Shown: positions 37,029 to 45,952 of the stretch, piece after piece
How the letters are laid out: each line of letters starts with the position of its first letter
Position numbering within the stretch: position 1 is the stretch's first letter
Assembly (NCBI GenBank): GCA_017509605.1
Contig: JAFWPH010000071.1
Location: 1-64,000, forward strand
From: Bacteroidaceae bacterium
GTDB lineage: Bacteria; Bacteroidota; Bacteroidia; Bacteroidales; Bacteroidaceae
DNA: 64,000 bases
Direction: 5' to 3'
Notes under the pieces: model-generated
What the model saw: the letters and a program-made list of their open reading frames with translations, nothing else
Told to the model about the DNA's origin: nothing
The model's database searches: none
Made by a program: the position numbers and the translations under genes

Positions 37029-39704
37029 TCATCTGCCGGAGTTGGTGATAAGGTTTTTGATTTTATTATTCAGATCCTTCTCGTTGAGCAGTTGCTCCAC
37101 GCTCAGGTGCATGCGGTAGCGCCAGTAATGGCGAGGGTTAGCCGGCACATTGATGCGCTCGGCGTCAGCATCCTCGAGTCTGAGGTTTTCGTCGATAGCC
37201 ATCCAGTCTTGCCAGGAGAGGAGACAGAGCATAGAGGGAGAGAAGAGATGGCGGCTGACCACTTCCTCGCAAAGCCATGCAGGCATGTCCTCGGGTGCTT
37301 TTCCATCCTTCTTGAGTGCGGAGTTATAGAACAGTTGTGCCCTGATGCTGTCTTCCTTCCACCAACCGCGCATGGTAGGCATGTCGTGTGTGGAGATGGT
37401 AGCCACCGAGCGGTACGGGTTCTCCTCCAGTCGTCCGAAGTCGTATGCGGGGTTCTTGGGCATGGTCTGGATTTCGAGGGAGAGCATCCGCAGTTGGTCC
37501 ATCACCCAAGGCACGCAGTGTGGCACCATGCCGAGGTCCTCTGCGCAAACGAGCATGCGTGTAGCCTGTGTGAGTTTAGGCAGTTTCTTCATGGCCTCCT
37601 CATACCAGAACTGGTTGTGACGGTGGTAGAAATAGTCGTCGTAGAGTCTGTCAAAGGCTTTTTGTTGTTCGGTGGGCAGGTCACGATAGCAGAAGTCGTA
37701 CTGTGCGGATATTCGTGGATGGTACATGGATGCGATTTTTCGGTCAGGCACGAAGAGCACATCGCTGACGAGCGCGTAAAGTCCGTCGCGCATGTTGAGT
37801 TGATCCTGTTCGGTCTTGCCCTTGAATGCGGCCTCTATTTTGCGCTGGGTGTCAAATTCAGGCTTGAGGTTGTATCGACCATCGTCGCGTTTGTCGAGGT
37901 AGAACACCTTGACATAGTCGGTCTGTCCACCGAAGATCTTGTTGACGGTGTCGTCGGTGATGTAAGGCTGCGTCATCAGTTCCTTGTCGAAATGGAAGCC
38001 ATACTTCTCCATCTCGTTCACACTCATGGGCAGTGCGGGCGAGAACTGTCCGAGCAGTCCGTGCACGGCGTTCATCGGTATCTCCCAGATGCGGAAGAAG
38101 CCCAGCACATGGTCGATGCGGTAAGCGTCGAAATACTCGGCCATCTTGCTGAAACGGCGTACCCACCAGTGGTAGCCGTCGCCGGCCATGACGTCCCAAT
38201 TGTAGGTGGGGAATCCCCAGTTCTGTCCGTTGGTGGAGAAAGCGTCAGGTGGAGCTCCAGCCTGTCCGTTGAGGTTGAAGTAGAAGGGTTCCACCCATGC
38301 CTCCACGCTGTCGCGGCTGATGCCGATAGGTATGTCACCTTTGATAAGCACACCATGCTTGTGGGCATAGTCGCGTACGGCTGTGAGCTGCAGGTGCAGT
38401 TGGTACTGGATGTAGTAATAGAGTGCGATGTCGTGGTAGTGCTCGCCCTTCTCGCTACAGAGTTCGTCGATTTCCTTCTTGTCGTATCGGCTGAAGCTAT
38501 GCCATTCGGAGAATACGGGCGTGCCGTACTGGTCACGCAGGTATGAGTAAGCGGCGTATGGAACGAGCCATTCCTTGTTGTCGTTGAAGAAAGCTTTGAA
38601 GCCCTTGCTCTGCAGCACCTTCTTGCCGTTCTGCTCGTAGATGAGTTTGATATAACTGCGTTTGCACTCGTTCACGGCCTCGTAGTCAATCTGAGGCAGT
38701 GCGTTGAGTTCCTGCTGTCGTATCTTGAACTTCTCCATCATGAGTTTGTCGTCGAGCTCACCGAGTTGGCTGAGGTCGCAGTACTGTGGATGGAAGGCGT
38801 AGATGCTGATGGAGTTGTAGGGATAGGAGTCCATCCAAGTGTGTGTAATGGTGGTGTCGTTGATAGGCAGGATTTGAACAGCTTTCATGCCAACTTTTGC
38901 CACCCACTCTATCATCTTCTTGAGGTCGCCGAAGTCACCCACGCCATAACTCTTGTTGGTGCGGATGGAAAAAACAGGGATCACAAGTCCGGCGCATTTC
39001 CAGTTGTCGATTTTGAACACGGGCGACTTGTCGGTTTTCACCTGTGTATGATGGACAGGAAGGTCGATGCGGTGGATTTTCCTGTTCTGCCCTTCCTCCC
39101 ATTGTATGATGTTGTTGTCTTTATCGACAATCACATACTTGTACTCGAGGGCGTGAATAAGTTTAGAAACATCGATGTTGACGGCCCATTCCTGGAGTGC
39201 GATGACGTTCATCCTGACGGGTTTCTCCCAGTTGCCGAGTTGAGCCACATTTCCCACGATAGCGAGATGGTGGTCGGTAGAGAGATGGGGTTCCATCACG
39301 CGCAGTTGCAACGTACGGTTGTAGTACTGCATATCAGGGTTGATGTCGTGATGAGCCACGCAATCGGTATATGCCGATGAGAAGAGCGGCAATTCATCGG
39401 GTATGGGGCGCCAGGCGTCGTTCACATCATAATAGTTGCAAGCTTGATCAACATAGATAACGTGTGGCGCCAGTTCCCATTCCGTCCAGTAAAGCTGGTC
39501 GTCGGTGTAAAGGGCATACTTGTACTCAAAGCATTTGACATTTTTGGCAGCGAAAGTGATTTCACCGTCCCATGTGACACCGTCGTAGGTTTCCAACGGA
39601 CAGACCTTGTCTTTGCGTGTTCCGTCAGTTCCCACCACAGTGATGTGCACCCTGAGGTCTTCTCCCCATTTGGTGCGATACTCAACATTGAAATGGATTT
39701 TCAT
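37029..39704 (-). CDS. malQ: 4-alpha-glucanotransferase, GH77 with two N-terminal CBM20 domains
   Basis: This 891-residue cytoplasmic protein begins with two starch-binding CBM20-like domains (about 1-125 and 130-235) followed by a large GH77 domain. Motifs are PVFSIRTNKSYGVGDFGDL, the catalytic Asp region AYRIDHVLGFFRIWEIP, the acid/base region CAEDLGMVPHCVP and STHDMPTMRGWW. It shuffles glucan chains between maltodextrins, as in plant DPE2 and Bacteroidales MalQ. There is no signal peptide, so it acts on imported oligosaccharides. First gene of the starch operon; the promoter is at 39731-39760. Confidence 0.95.
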   Translation of the reverse strand: MKIHFNVEYRTKWGEDLRVHITVVGTDGTRKDKVCPLETYDGVTWDGEITFAAKNVKCFEYKYALYTDDQLYWTEWELAPHVIYVDQACNYYDVNDAWRPIPDELPLFSSAYTDCVAHHDINPDMQYYNRTLQLRVMEPHLSTDHHLAIVGNVAQLGNWEKPVRMNVIALQEWAVNIDVSKLIHALEYKYVIVDKDNNIIQWEEGQNRKIHRIDLPVHHTQVKTDKSPVFKIDNWKCAGLVIPVFSIRTNKSYGVGDFGDLKKMIEWVAKVGMKAVQILPINDTTITHTWMDSYPYNSISIYAFHPQYCDLSQLGELDDKLMMEKFKIRQQELNALPQIDYEAVNECKRSYIKLIYEQNGKKVLQSKGFKAFFNDNKEWLVPYAAYSYLRDQYGTPVFSEWHSFSRYDKKEIDELCSEKGEHYHDIALYYYIQYQLHLQLTAVRDYAHKHGVLIKGDIPIGISRDSVEAWVEPFYFNLNGQAGAPPDAFSTNGQNWGFPTYNWDVMAGDGYHWWVRRFSKMAEYFDAYRIDHVLGFFRIWEIPMNAVHGLLGQFSPALPMSVNEMEKYGFHFDKELMTQPYITDDTVNKIFGGQTDYVKVFYLDKRDDGRYNLKPEFDTQRKIEAAFKGKTEQDQLNMRDGLYALVSDVLFVPDRKIASMYHPRISAQYDFCYRDLPTEQQKAFDRLYDDYFYHRHNQFWYEEAMKKLPKLTQATRMLVCAEDLGMVPHCVPWVMDQLRMLSLEIQTMPKNPAYDFGRLEENPYRSVATISTHDMPTMRGWWKEDSIRAQLFYNSALKKDGKAPEDMPAWLCEEVVSRHLFSPSMLCLLSWQDWMAIDENLRLEDADAERINVPANPRHYWRYRMHLSVEQLLNEKDLNNKIKNLITNSGR

Positions 39705-39730
39705 AATTCGTTAATTATTTAGGTTTTGAG

Positions 39731-39760
39731 CAAAATTAAGAATTATTGCTTTCCATTCAA
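39731..39760 (-). promoter_or_regulatory. Promoter of the malQ-pulA-susBA operon
   Basis: On the minus strand TTG (39758-39760) is followed after 19 bases by TAATTTTG (39731-39738). The malQ ATG lies 27 bases further on. Confidence 0.7.
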
Positions 39761-40152
39761 GTGAATTGATTTTATTTTTTCATTTTCACGGATGCAAACG
39801 ATTGCGAAAGAATGATGATTTGTGGTGCGAAGGAAGTTTTGCCACTTATTCCATCTGTTCCCAGACATTCTGGAAACAACTTGGAACAACAATGAACAAT
39901 ATAATATCCCTAACGGGATAGGAAGAGGCCGACGCGATGCGACGGAACAACAAGATACAACTTAGAAGAGAAGAAAAAGTGTTGGCGTCAAATGTTCCTT
40001 AGTAAATTTTAAATGTGGGCTTATATGCAGAATTGGTATTTATATGCAGGTTAAAAGGCGCTTTGAGGTTGATTTTTTTCGTGTATCTATGCAATGTTAT
40101 ATGCAAAAATGTTTTATGGGGCTCTGCATAGTTCAAGTAAGCGAATAAAAGT

Positions 40153-40305
40153 GGGTGTGTCAAAATTGAATTTTGTCGTCCTTGGACGAGAAATCTTACA
40201 AATCATCCAAATTCGTCATTCGAGCACTATGATTTACGGATTGTAAGATTATGAATGGATTTATAAGATTTCCACTCGAAGTGCAATTCATCTTTTGGCA
40301 CACCC
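40153..40305. mobile_element. MITE-like long-hairpin element, copy 2
   Basis: This 153-base element has ends GGGTGTGTCAAAA (40153-40165) and TTTTGGCACACCC (40293-40305), one mismatch from perfect inverted repeats. The arms GAAATCTTACAAATCATCC and GGATTTATAAGATTTC pair imperfectly, giving one long hairpin. It is a homologue of the element at 29861-30018, in the same orientation, and again lies just beyond the 3' end of a minus-strand gene. Confidence 0.75.
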
Positions 40306-40321
40306 TCCGAAAATATAATCA

Positions 40322-41740
40322 TCACATTGTGGTGTTCAACCCTCGCCATCTCAGCAGGTATGAGTACTGATAGAGGGCTGTGGCGATAGGCTGCAAGTAA
40401 TGTCCCTCGAAGTAGCCGTTCAGGCTGACGCCAGTACTGACGATGCGTTCCAGGATTTCTCGGGTCATGCCCCTGAAACTGATTTGGAAATCGTGTTTCT
40501 CCACCTTCATGTTGACAAGTATGGCGGGAAAGGAGTTGACCGCTATAGTCACATTGGGGTTGTGCTCTTCTGCGAGCCTGACCAGACATTTGAAAATCTG
40601 CTGTTTGGCTTGGAACATTCTGTTGACCTGTTTCGTGGTGAAGTTGACGCTGTGATTGCAGTAATTGATGTACGCGTTCACCATATTGGCGGCACAGAGG
40701 AAATGGAAGATGTCGGCATGCGTCTTCGGTTCGTCAGCCAGCACATTGAGCGCGTCTTCAAGCAGCGTGCGCGTGATTTTCTGATACCAAGGCAGTCCTT
40801 GTCGGACATTGTTTTTGTTCTTTTTGTTCTTTTTCTCTTTTTTCGCTTTCTTTTGTTCTTTTACATGAGTGCCATAGAATGGTGGATTGACTGCCACACG
40901 CTCTATTCTGTCGAAATGCCAATCGAGGTGTTCGTTGTAGAGGAGGCTCACAAGGGTGAGCATACGCTTCTCCGCGAGTCGTCTCTCCATCGTCTCCATA
41001 GGCAGGCTCATCATCCAAGTCCTTGCCGAGACGACACGTGTGCAACCAGAGTCATACCCCACCGTGTTACCGTCTTTCTCGAAGTCTTGGTTGAAGAAGT
41101 AGATCACCGTCAGGTTCTTGCAGTTGCCGTCCATCCTTCGTGCCCAATCCATGGCCTCCCTTTTGCTGAAGGCATACATCAGCCATTCGTTGCGGTTGGC
41201 ATCGGCTCCGAGGACAGAGATGTTGCCGTCCTCTTTGGTGCGGATACTGACAAGCGGTTGCAAGTCTGGTCGATGCACCTCCATGAGTCTGAGCAGGATG
41301 TATCGAGCCAACAGATTGTTGATATACGCCGACCTGTTGGCATACAGTCCGGCGTAGTCGTCCTGTTCGAACATGTCAATCACTTGCTGGAAGTAGTCCT
41401 CGTGGTCGGGGTAGATGGTTTTGATGTTCTGGTGATTCATCACAACCTTGAACTTGTTGTAGCCCATCAGCAGGTTCGTCCACTTGTCGTTCACCAGTGA
41501 AGCAGTCAGTGCGGCGTCGTACACATCATGTCCGATGCAATTGTAGTCATAACTGATGTCGTAGTGGTAGGTGTTCTCCCCGATGTTGACCTCACCGCTT
41601 CGTGGCTGTTTGTCGTTCACCAACCCAATAGCCTCGAAAATCTCAAAAGGGACCAAACTGCGCTCCAGTTTTTCCATCATGGTCTTGCGGCTGGCGTGTC
41701 CGCTCAACCACTCGTCGTAATTGAAAATGATTCTTTCCAT
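40322..41740 (-). CDS. Hypothetical protein
   Basis: The 472-residue protein has no signal peptide or membrane segment and no motif I recognise. A lysine-rich linker (KEQKKAKKEKKNKKNKN, about 294-310) divides an N-terminal part rich in acidic and aromatic residues from a C-terminal helical part. The stop codon lies 17 bases from the MITE-like copy 2, and the start is preceded by a 211-base leader to the possible promoter at 41951-41958. No function is assigned. Confidence 0.7.
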   Translation of the reverse strand: MERIIFNYDEWLSGHASRKTMMEKLERSLVPFEIFEAIGLVNDKQPRSGEVNIGENTYHYDISYDYNCIGHDVYDAALTASLVNDKWTNLLMGYNKFKVVMNHQNIKTIYPDHEDYFQQVIDMFEQDDYAGLYANRSAYINNLLARYILLRLMEVHRPDLQPLVSIRTKEDGNISVLGADANRNEWLMYAFSKREAMDWARRMDGNCKNLTVIYFFNQDFEKDGNTVGYDSGCTRVVSARTWMMSLPMETMERRLAEKRMLTLVSLLYNEHLDWHFDRIERVAVNPPFYGTHVKEQKKAKKEKKNKKNKNNVRQGLPWYQKITRTLLEDALNVLADEPKTHADIFHFLCAANMVNAYINYCNHSVNFTTKQVNRMFQAKQQIFKCLVRLAEEHNPNVTIAVNSFPAILVNMKVEKHDFQISFRGMTREILERIVSTGVSLNGYFEGHYLQPIATALYQYSYLLRWRGLNTTM

Positions 41741-41950
41741 ATCTTCTTGATTCTTGTCTGCGTGATGTTGATGGCGTCATGCAGGGATTCAACATTTTTG
41801 AACGTCTTGGAGAAGTAAGACGACTCTGTCCATAACCAGAGTTTCGACGGAATGGTTTGGCTCTTCAATGTCAATCCGAAATGAAGTTGGAATTCAAGTT
41901 TCTATATATGTGGTACTTTCTTTTTCTGTTTTTTCGCTTGTTAGTCCGTG

Positions 41951-41986
41951 CAAAAGTACAACAGGACTACGCAACGTATTTGCGTA
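41951..41986 (-). promoter_or_regulatory. Promoter and overlapping palindrome upstream of the 41740 gene
   Basis: The minus-strand -7 box TACTTTTG is at 41951-41958. The palindrome TACGCAA-CGTAT-TTGCGTA at 41968-41986 covers the -33 region, as a repressor operator would. Confidence 0.5.
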
Positions 41987-42231
41987 ATAGGGATAAAAAT
42001 AGATAGTCTTATGTTTTTTTGCGATCACAGGATAGTGGTTTCCTCACGGACCGAATGTTTGGGCCTGCGTTCTTTTCTATTGCTTACCAAGCCAAAGTTC
42101 ACCGCCATCTCATGCAGTGGAAGAAGACGTTTCGTACGTCCAAGCTCACTCATTTCGAAAGTAATTCGAAAACAGTTCATAAAAAACTTAGTCCTCGAAC
42201 GGTAGTTTCTTGGTTATTCCGGAAAAAAGTT

Positions 42232-42261
42232 GTATATTTGTCATCACAATTTAATTTGTGA
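42232..42261 (+). promoter_or_regulatory. Promoter and start-site palindrome upstream of the 42453 gene
   Basis: TATATTTG (42232-42239) is followed by ATCACAA-TTTAAT-TTGTGAT (42242-42261), an inverted repeat around the expected start site near 42246. A leader of about 200 bases then runs to the ATG at 42453. Confidence 0.5.
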
Positions 42262-42452
42262 TTCTCTCAATTTTGCACTTTCTCAGGGTGGTAGAGGGAA
42301 TATTTATGATCACATGCAAAAGTACGAAAATCTATCATAATACCAATCAATGAGTTATTAATAATCAATATTAACGGCAGTCCCTGTTCTATGGGAATTT
42401 GAAATCATATTAACTTGTCTCATTATAACGAGACGCTAATGAATAAACTAAT

Positions 42453-43682
42453 ATGCAGAAGACAACAACATCTTATATGTCGTTCGAAGAAGAACTTTTA
42501 GTTGCTGTATATCACAACAACGTAGAGAAGGTGAAATGGCTTATAGGCATGAACTATTTCAAGCCATCTATGATCACGGAACCCATAGACTTCGGTAAGG
42601 TATCTACTCCTCTCTATTGGCTAACGATATGCTATCATTATATGCTCAGGTATGAGGAATATGATGGTGTGCGTAAATCTGTTGATGATATGCTTGCTCT
42701 TTGGAAAGAACGTTTCCATCTGGATACAGACGAAATTGTTGATCTTAAGAAATCTTACAAAGTGGACAAGATGCCACCAATCATTAAAGATGGTGACAAG
42801 TGGTGGATGGGGCACTTGACCCTTGAGGACTTTCTTAAATCAGGAGCGAGGAATGTTGACTACAATCTTTACAAGGCTGTCAACGCTTATGACGTGAAAG
42901 AAGTGGTTCGTCAGCTTCAATTAGGTGGAATACCTGATGCAAAAGTAATTGACAAAGATGGTAATATACGATCCACTATATCCATGTTCCGTTATTGGAA
43001 ACAAAATCGCGATTATTATTTGTGGGGTGAGGAAAAGGTTGTTGAAAGGAGTAAGGTAGAAAGTCTTATACGCGAGGGCCTTGAAGAAATGATTCTATTC
43101 TTAATGGAGAAAAGTATCCGTGAACGAGAATCTTGTCAAGTGGCAACTTTTTCTGGAGATGTAGACATGTTAGGCTTTATTTCTCATCACAACTATGTCC
43201 CATCTGATGAAGTCGTTGAAATGATAGACTCTTTCATTATTGAAATAGACAAGCCTGGTGCGGTTTTGACAATTTTTGATGAAGGCAAAGCGTTTGCTCG
43301 ATGTCATCATCTAAATTATGAGAACTTGTATGAATATTTAATAAGGCAAGTTTTCCAAAAGTCGAAGTACATAGTCATTCGTGTAGGGGGATATTCCTAT
43401 CGGGTTGCTAATATGGTGCTTTATATGGTTAAGCAGTTACCTGAAGACCGTGTTTATGTTGAATACCTCTCAGAAGGTTCGGCAGAAGAAGAATGGAAGG
43501 AAAGAGACCCTCGTGTCAGAATTGTAGACATGGGTAAATACAAGTTCACTTCTGATATGGCAATAGTCAAAGATGCCCTCAATTATGACTTCAAAACATT
43601 CGGGAACCATAACGGATCTCATACCATGGTGTATTACTATGTTAACAATATTGACACAGGATGGTATGATAAGGAAGGATAG
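42453..43682 (+). CDS. Hypothetical protein with ankyrin-like segments
   Basis: This 409-residue protein has no signal peptide. Two segments (ELLVAVYHNNVEKVKWLI near 14-31 and LYKAVNAYDVKEVVRQL near 138-154) look like ankyrin repeats, which would suggest protein-protein contacts. The C-terminal third has IVIRVGGYSYRVANMVLYMVK and nothing I recognise. Codon use is visibly AT-rich compared with the flanking genes, which suggests a different origin. The HAD gene downstream (54-base gap) may be co-transcribed. No function is assigned. Confidence 0.72.
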   Translation: MQKTTTSYMSFEEELLVAVYHNNVEKVKWLIGMNYFKPSMITEPIDFGKVSTPLYWLTICYHYMLRYEEYDGVRKSVDDMLALWKERFHLDTDEIVDLKKSYKVDKMPPIIKDGDKWWMGHLTLEDFLKSGARNVDYNLYKAVNAYDVKEVVRQLQLGGIPDAKVIDKDGNIRSTISMFRYWKQNRDYYLWGEEKVVERSKVESLIREGLEEMILFLMEKSIRERESCQVATFSGDVDMLGFISHHNYVPSDEVVEMIDSFIIEIDKPGAVLTIFDEGKAFARCHHLNYENLYEYLIRQVFQKSKYIVIRVGGYSYRVANMVLYMVKQLPEDRVYVEYLSEGSAEEEWKERDPRVRIVDMGKYKFTSDMAIVKDALNYDFKTFGNHNGSHTMVYYYVNNIDTGWYDKEG

Positions 43683-43736
43683 TTTTTCCCTTTCTATAAC
43701 AAAGACAGAGGACTGCAAGCCATTTCGGATGTCGTC

Positions 43737-44333
43737 ATGATCAAAGGTTTCATGGATATTGCACCAGCAACTGCTGCTGTCTGTACGTTTACTTTTGATT
43801 CAGGGGGAGACATTATCATTGCAGGAAGTTCCATACACAAGGACAAACTGAGCAGAACATCTTCTCAAAGAAAACTCTTTTATGATGCTGGAATAAAATT
43901 CCTCGACATTACTGATAAAAGATGTCATGTGATTCAAAGTTTGATGGAAATAAAAACAATTTCCTCGCCGCCTAAATCTATTTGTATCGACTTCGATGGA
44001 GTAATACATGATTACTCCAAAGGATGGCAGGGGATAGATGTGTTCGACAAGGTACTTCCTGGTGCCAGTGAGGCGACGAATCAACTGCATGAAGCTGGTT
44101 ATATGATTATCATCTACACAACGAGAAACGACACACCAGCGCTCAGGGATTTCTTAAGCAAGAATAATATCTATTTCGATTACATCAACCATAACCCCTA
44201 TCAGCCAAAGGGTTCTGAATTGGGCAAGGTGAAAGCCGATATCTATCTTGATGACAGAGGTGTTTGTTTTAAAGGTAACTGGGAAGATGCACTTCACAAA
44301 ATATACAACTTCAAGACATGGCACCAGAAATAA
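43737..44333 (+). CDS. HAD-like hydrolase with N-terminal extension
   Basis: Of the 198 residues, the last ~115 form a compact HAD domain: CIDFDGVIHDYSKGW (motif I), IIIYTTRND (motif II), KGSELGKVKADIYLDDRGV (motifs III-IV). This type is capless and resembles the phosphatase domain of polynucleotide-kinase-like or nucleotidase proteins. The first ~80 residues have no recognised motif. Substrate unknown. It shares the AT-rich composition of the upstream gene. Confidence 0.68.
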   Translation: MIKGFMDIAPATAAVCTFTFDSGGDIIIAGSSIHKDKLSRTSSQRKLFYDAGIKFLDITDKRCHVIQSLMEIKTISSPPKSICIDFDGVIHDYSKGWQGIDVFDKVLPGASEATNQLHEAGYMIIIYTTRNDTPALRDFLSKNNIYFDYINHNPYQPKGSELGKVKADIYLDDRGVCFKGNWEDALHKIYNFKTWHQK

Positions 44334-44341
44334 TAGAACAA

Positions 44342-44368
44342 AGAGGTTTGAGAATACTTCAAATCTCT
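44342..44368. terminator. Hairpin between convergent genes
   Basis: AGAGGTTTGA (44342-44351) pairs, with one G-T, with TCAAATCTCT (44359-44368). It lacks a good T-run. Confidence 0.4.
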
Positions 44369-44380
44369 GACACTTGATGA

Positions 44381-44764
44381 TTACTTCGAGCTGGATGACG
44401 GGATTTGTTCAAGACCTCTGAAAGCCCAATAAATGATGGCAAGGCCAATCAGGTAGGCTAAGAGGTCAATCCACAGGAATCCCTGTCCGAGCATCATGTG
44501 ACCGATGAACGTGGAACGGAAAGACACCAACCAAGGCCAACGAATCAGTTGTGAGAATTCCACAAGAAAAGAATGCGTCAGGCTAATCAGTGCAACAAGG
44601 GGTAGTTCTTTTTTGACCAGTATGATACGCCAAAGGCAAAAGACCATTATGGCCCATAGTGCGTCACCAGTCTCCTCCGAGAGCCAGCTGATGTGTCTGG
44701 AATAGAGTCCGATGGGAATCAGAACCATGAGGCCTACCAATGAAATCAGGATCTTTCTTTTCAT
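44381..44764 (-). CDS. DUF2809-family membrane protein
   Basis: This 127-residue protein has four hydrophobic segments and the family pattern of an N-terminal IPIGLYSRH, GDALWAIMVF in the middle, EFSQLIRWPWLVSFRST and a C-terminal GQGFLWIDLLAYLIG. The function of DUF2809 is unknown; it resembles VanZ-like proteins in outline. The upstream start at 44788 would lie inside the predicted -7 box (TACATTTG on the minus strand, 44786-44793), so I use the ATG at 44764. Confidence 0.75.
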   Translation of the reverse strand: MKRKILISLVGLMVLIPIGLYSRHISWLSEETGDALWAIMVFCLWRIILVKKELPLVALISLTHSFLVEFSQLIRWPWLVSFRSTFIGHMMLGQGFLWIDLLAYLIGLAIIYWAFRGLEQIPSSSSK

Positions 44765-44785
44765 CTGTTCTGAATTAAATCCAGA

Positions 44786-44793
44786 CAAATGTA
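44786..44793 (-). promoter_or_regulatory. -7 promoter box of the DUF2809 gene
   Basis: TACATTTG on the minus strand, 21 bases before the ATG at 44764. A TTG lies 17 bases further upstream. Confidence 0.5.
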
Positions 44794-44837
44794 CTAAAAA
44801 AAATTTTCAGCAACTTGGTATCTCTTTCCACATGGAA

Positions 44838-45761
44838 TCAAAGAGCCAGGCGTAGTCCGACAAGGTTATTGTCGCTGTAGTAGGGATCGCTTGAACGGGC
44901 ACTGTTGCGGCAGTCGTTGTTATATTCGCCCATGCCTCCTCCTCGCATGACGCGATCACCACCTCGTTCCGCTCCCTTGGGATTCACTTGTGGTTGTTCA
45001 CTATATTCACCGTAGCGGTCCTGACACCATTCCCACACATTGCCCGTCATGTCGTACAGACCGAGTTCATTAGGTTTCATCATGGCTACTGGATGTGTCT
45101 GCTCATCACCGTTGTATTCATACCACGCCACCTCATCGATGATATCGCTTCCCGAGAACTTGTACCCTTTGCTCAGGTTTCCGCCTCGCGCCGCAAACTC
45201 CCATTCCGCCTCAGTGGGCAGCCGGAAGGACTTTCCAGTCAGTTCGTTGAGTTTCTCGAGGAATTCCTGGCAGTCGTCCCAGCTGACATGGTCAACGGGC
45301 AGAAAATCGACATTCCTATAGTGCGAGGGATTCTTGCCCATGACTGCAGTCCATAGCTCCTGTGTCACCTCCGTCTCCCCAATCATAAAACTGTCCAAAG
45401 TGACTTGATGTGCAGGATACTCATCGTCGGAAGCATGCGCCATCTCCATCAGAGTTCCACCCATCATGAAGGTTCCCCCTGTCACAGGTATCATGCGGAA
45501 AACGACTCCGCAGACATTGAACTCGACAGGTGTTCCGACCGCATTGTTGCTGGTCGGTTGTGCTGATTGCATTGTTTGAGACTGTGGAGCGGCTGTTCCA
45601 TCCGTTGGTTGTCCGCAGTATGGGCAGAAGTGGTCGTTAGCTCCATGCTGTCGTCCACAACTTGGACAAACCACGTTGTTAGTGAACTCTTTACCGCAAT
45701 TCGAGCAGAATCGGCTCTCGTCGGAAGCTGTGTATCCGCAATAAGAACATATCTTAGCCAT
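44838..45761 (-). CDS. SUMF1/FGE-fold protein with N-terminal zinc ribbons
   Basis: The first ~55 residues hold two zinc ribbons (CSYCG...CSNCG and CPSCG...CPYCG), the rest (about 80-307) a formylglycine-generating-enzyme sulfatase domain: FMMGG, TEVTQELWTAVMG, PVDHVSWDDCQEFL, LPTEAEWEFAARGG, DMTGNVWEWCQDRYG and GLRLAL. True FGEs need two cysteines in the C-terminal active site; here only the one in NDCRNSAR is visible, so sulfatase activation is doubtful. Such proteins in Bacteroidales are often of unknown role. No signal peptide. The start at 45761 is preceded by a TACTTTTG box at 45780-45787. Confidence 0.8.
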   Translation of the reverse strand: MAKICSYCGYTASDESRFCSNCGKEFTNNVVCPSCGRQHGANDHFCPYCGQPTDGTAAPQSQTMQSAQPTSNNAVGTPVEFNVCGVVFRMIPVTGGTFMMGGTLMEMAHASDDEYPAHQVTLDSFMIGETEVTQELWTAVMGKNPSHYRNVDFLPVDHVSWDDCQEFLEKLNELTGKSFRLPTEAEWEFAARGGNLSKGYKFSGSDIIDEVAWYEYNGDEQTHPVAMMKPNELGLYDMTGNVWEWCQDRYGEYSEQPQVNPKGAERGGDRVMRGGGMGEYNNDCRNSARSSDPYYSDNNLVGLRLAL

Positions 45762-45779
45762 AAGTGATCTGTTTTTTTG

Positions 45780-45787
45780 CAAAAGTA
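45780..45787 (-). promoter_or_regulatory. -7 promoter box of the SUMF1-like gene
   Basis: TACTTTTG on the minus strand, 18 bases before the ATG at 45761. It rules out the in-frame start at 45782. Confidence 0.5.
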
Positions 45788-45842
45788 CAATAAAAAATCC
45801 ACAAAAGAAGGACTTTAATCGATTTCATGTTGAGAAATAGTG

Positions 45843-45850
45843 TATATTTG
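45843..45850 (+). promoter_or_regulatory. -7 promoter box of ispE
   Basis: TATATTTG, about 100 bases before the ispE ATG at 45953. Confidence 0.5.
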
Positions 45851-45952
45851 CATATCAAACCTATCGAATAAACAAACAGTTTCAGAGATATCATCTCATC
45901 ACTTAGGTTTCGGAAATTATAAAATGAAGTTAAAGAGGGAGTTAATATAAGC

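Larger units (their letters stand above)
39705..40321. other. Intergenic region upstream of malQ, with a MITE-like copy
   Basis: This 617-base stretch holds the malQ promoter (39731-39760), a palindrome TATCCCTAACGGGATA (39906-39921), three copies of TATATGCA (near 40022, 40040 and 40098) and the MITE-like element at 40153-40305. I see no supported gene or RNA. Confidence 0.6.
41741..42452. other. Divergent intergenic region, AT-rich
   Basis: This 712-base stretch lacks a convincing gene. It holds minus-strand -7 boxes at 41951-41958 and 42317-42324 (both TACTTTTG), a plus-strand box at 42232-42239 (TATATTTG), and two palindromes (41968-41986 and 42242-42261). Small open frames here have no coding character. 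A degraded gene cannot be excluded. Confidence 0.55.

Noticed and set aside
36984-38546. 520-codon plus-strand open frame across malQ
   Set aside because: It lies wholly antisense to a well-supported GH77 gene and its product has no recognisable domain; codon bias of the real gene explains the open frame.
39906-39921. Palindrome TATCCCTAACGGGATA as a terminator
   Set aside because: It has no T-run and no gene ends nearby in the right orientation.
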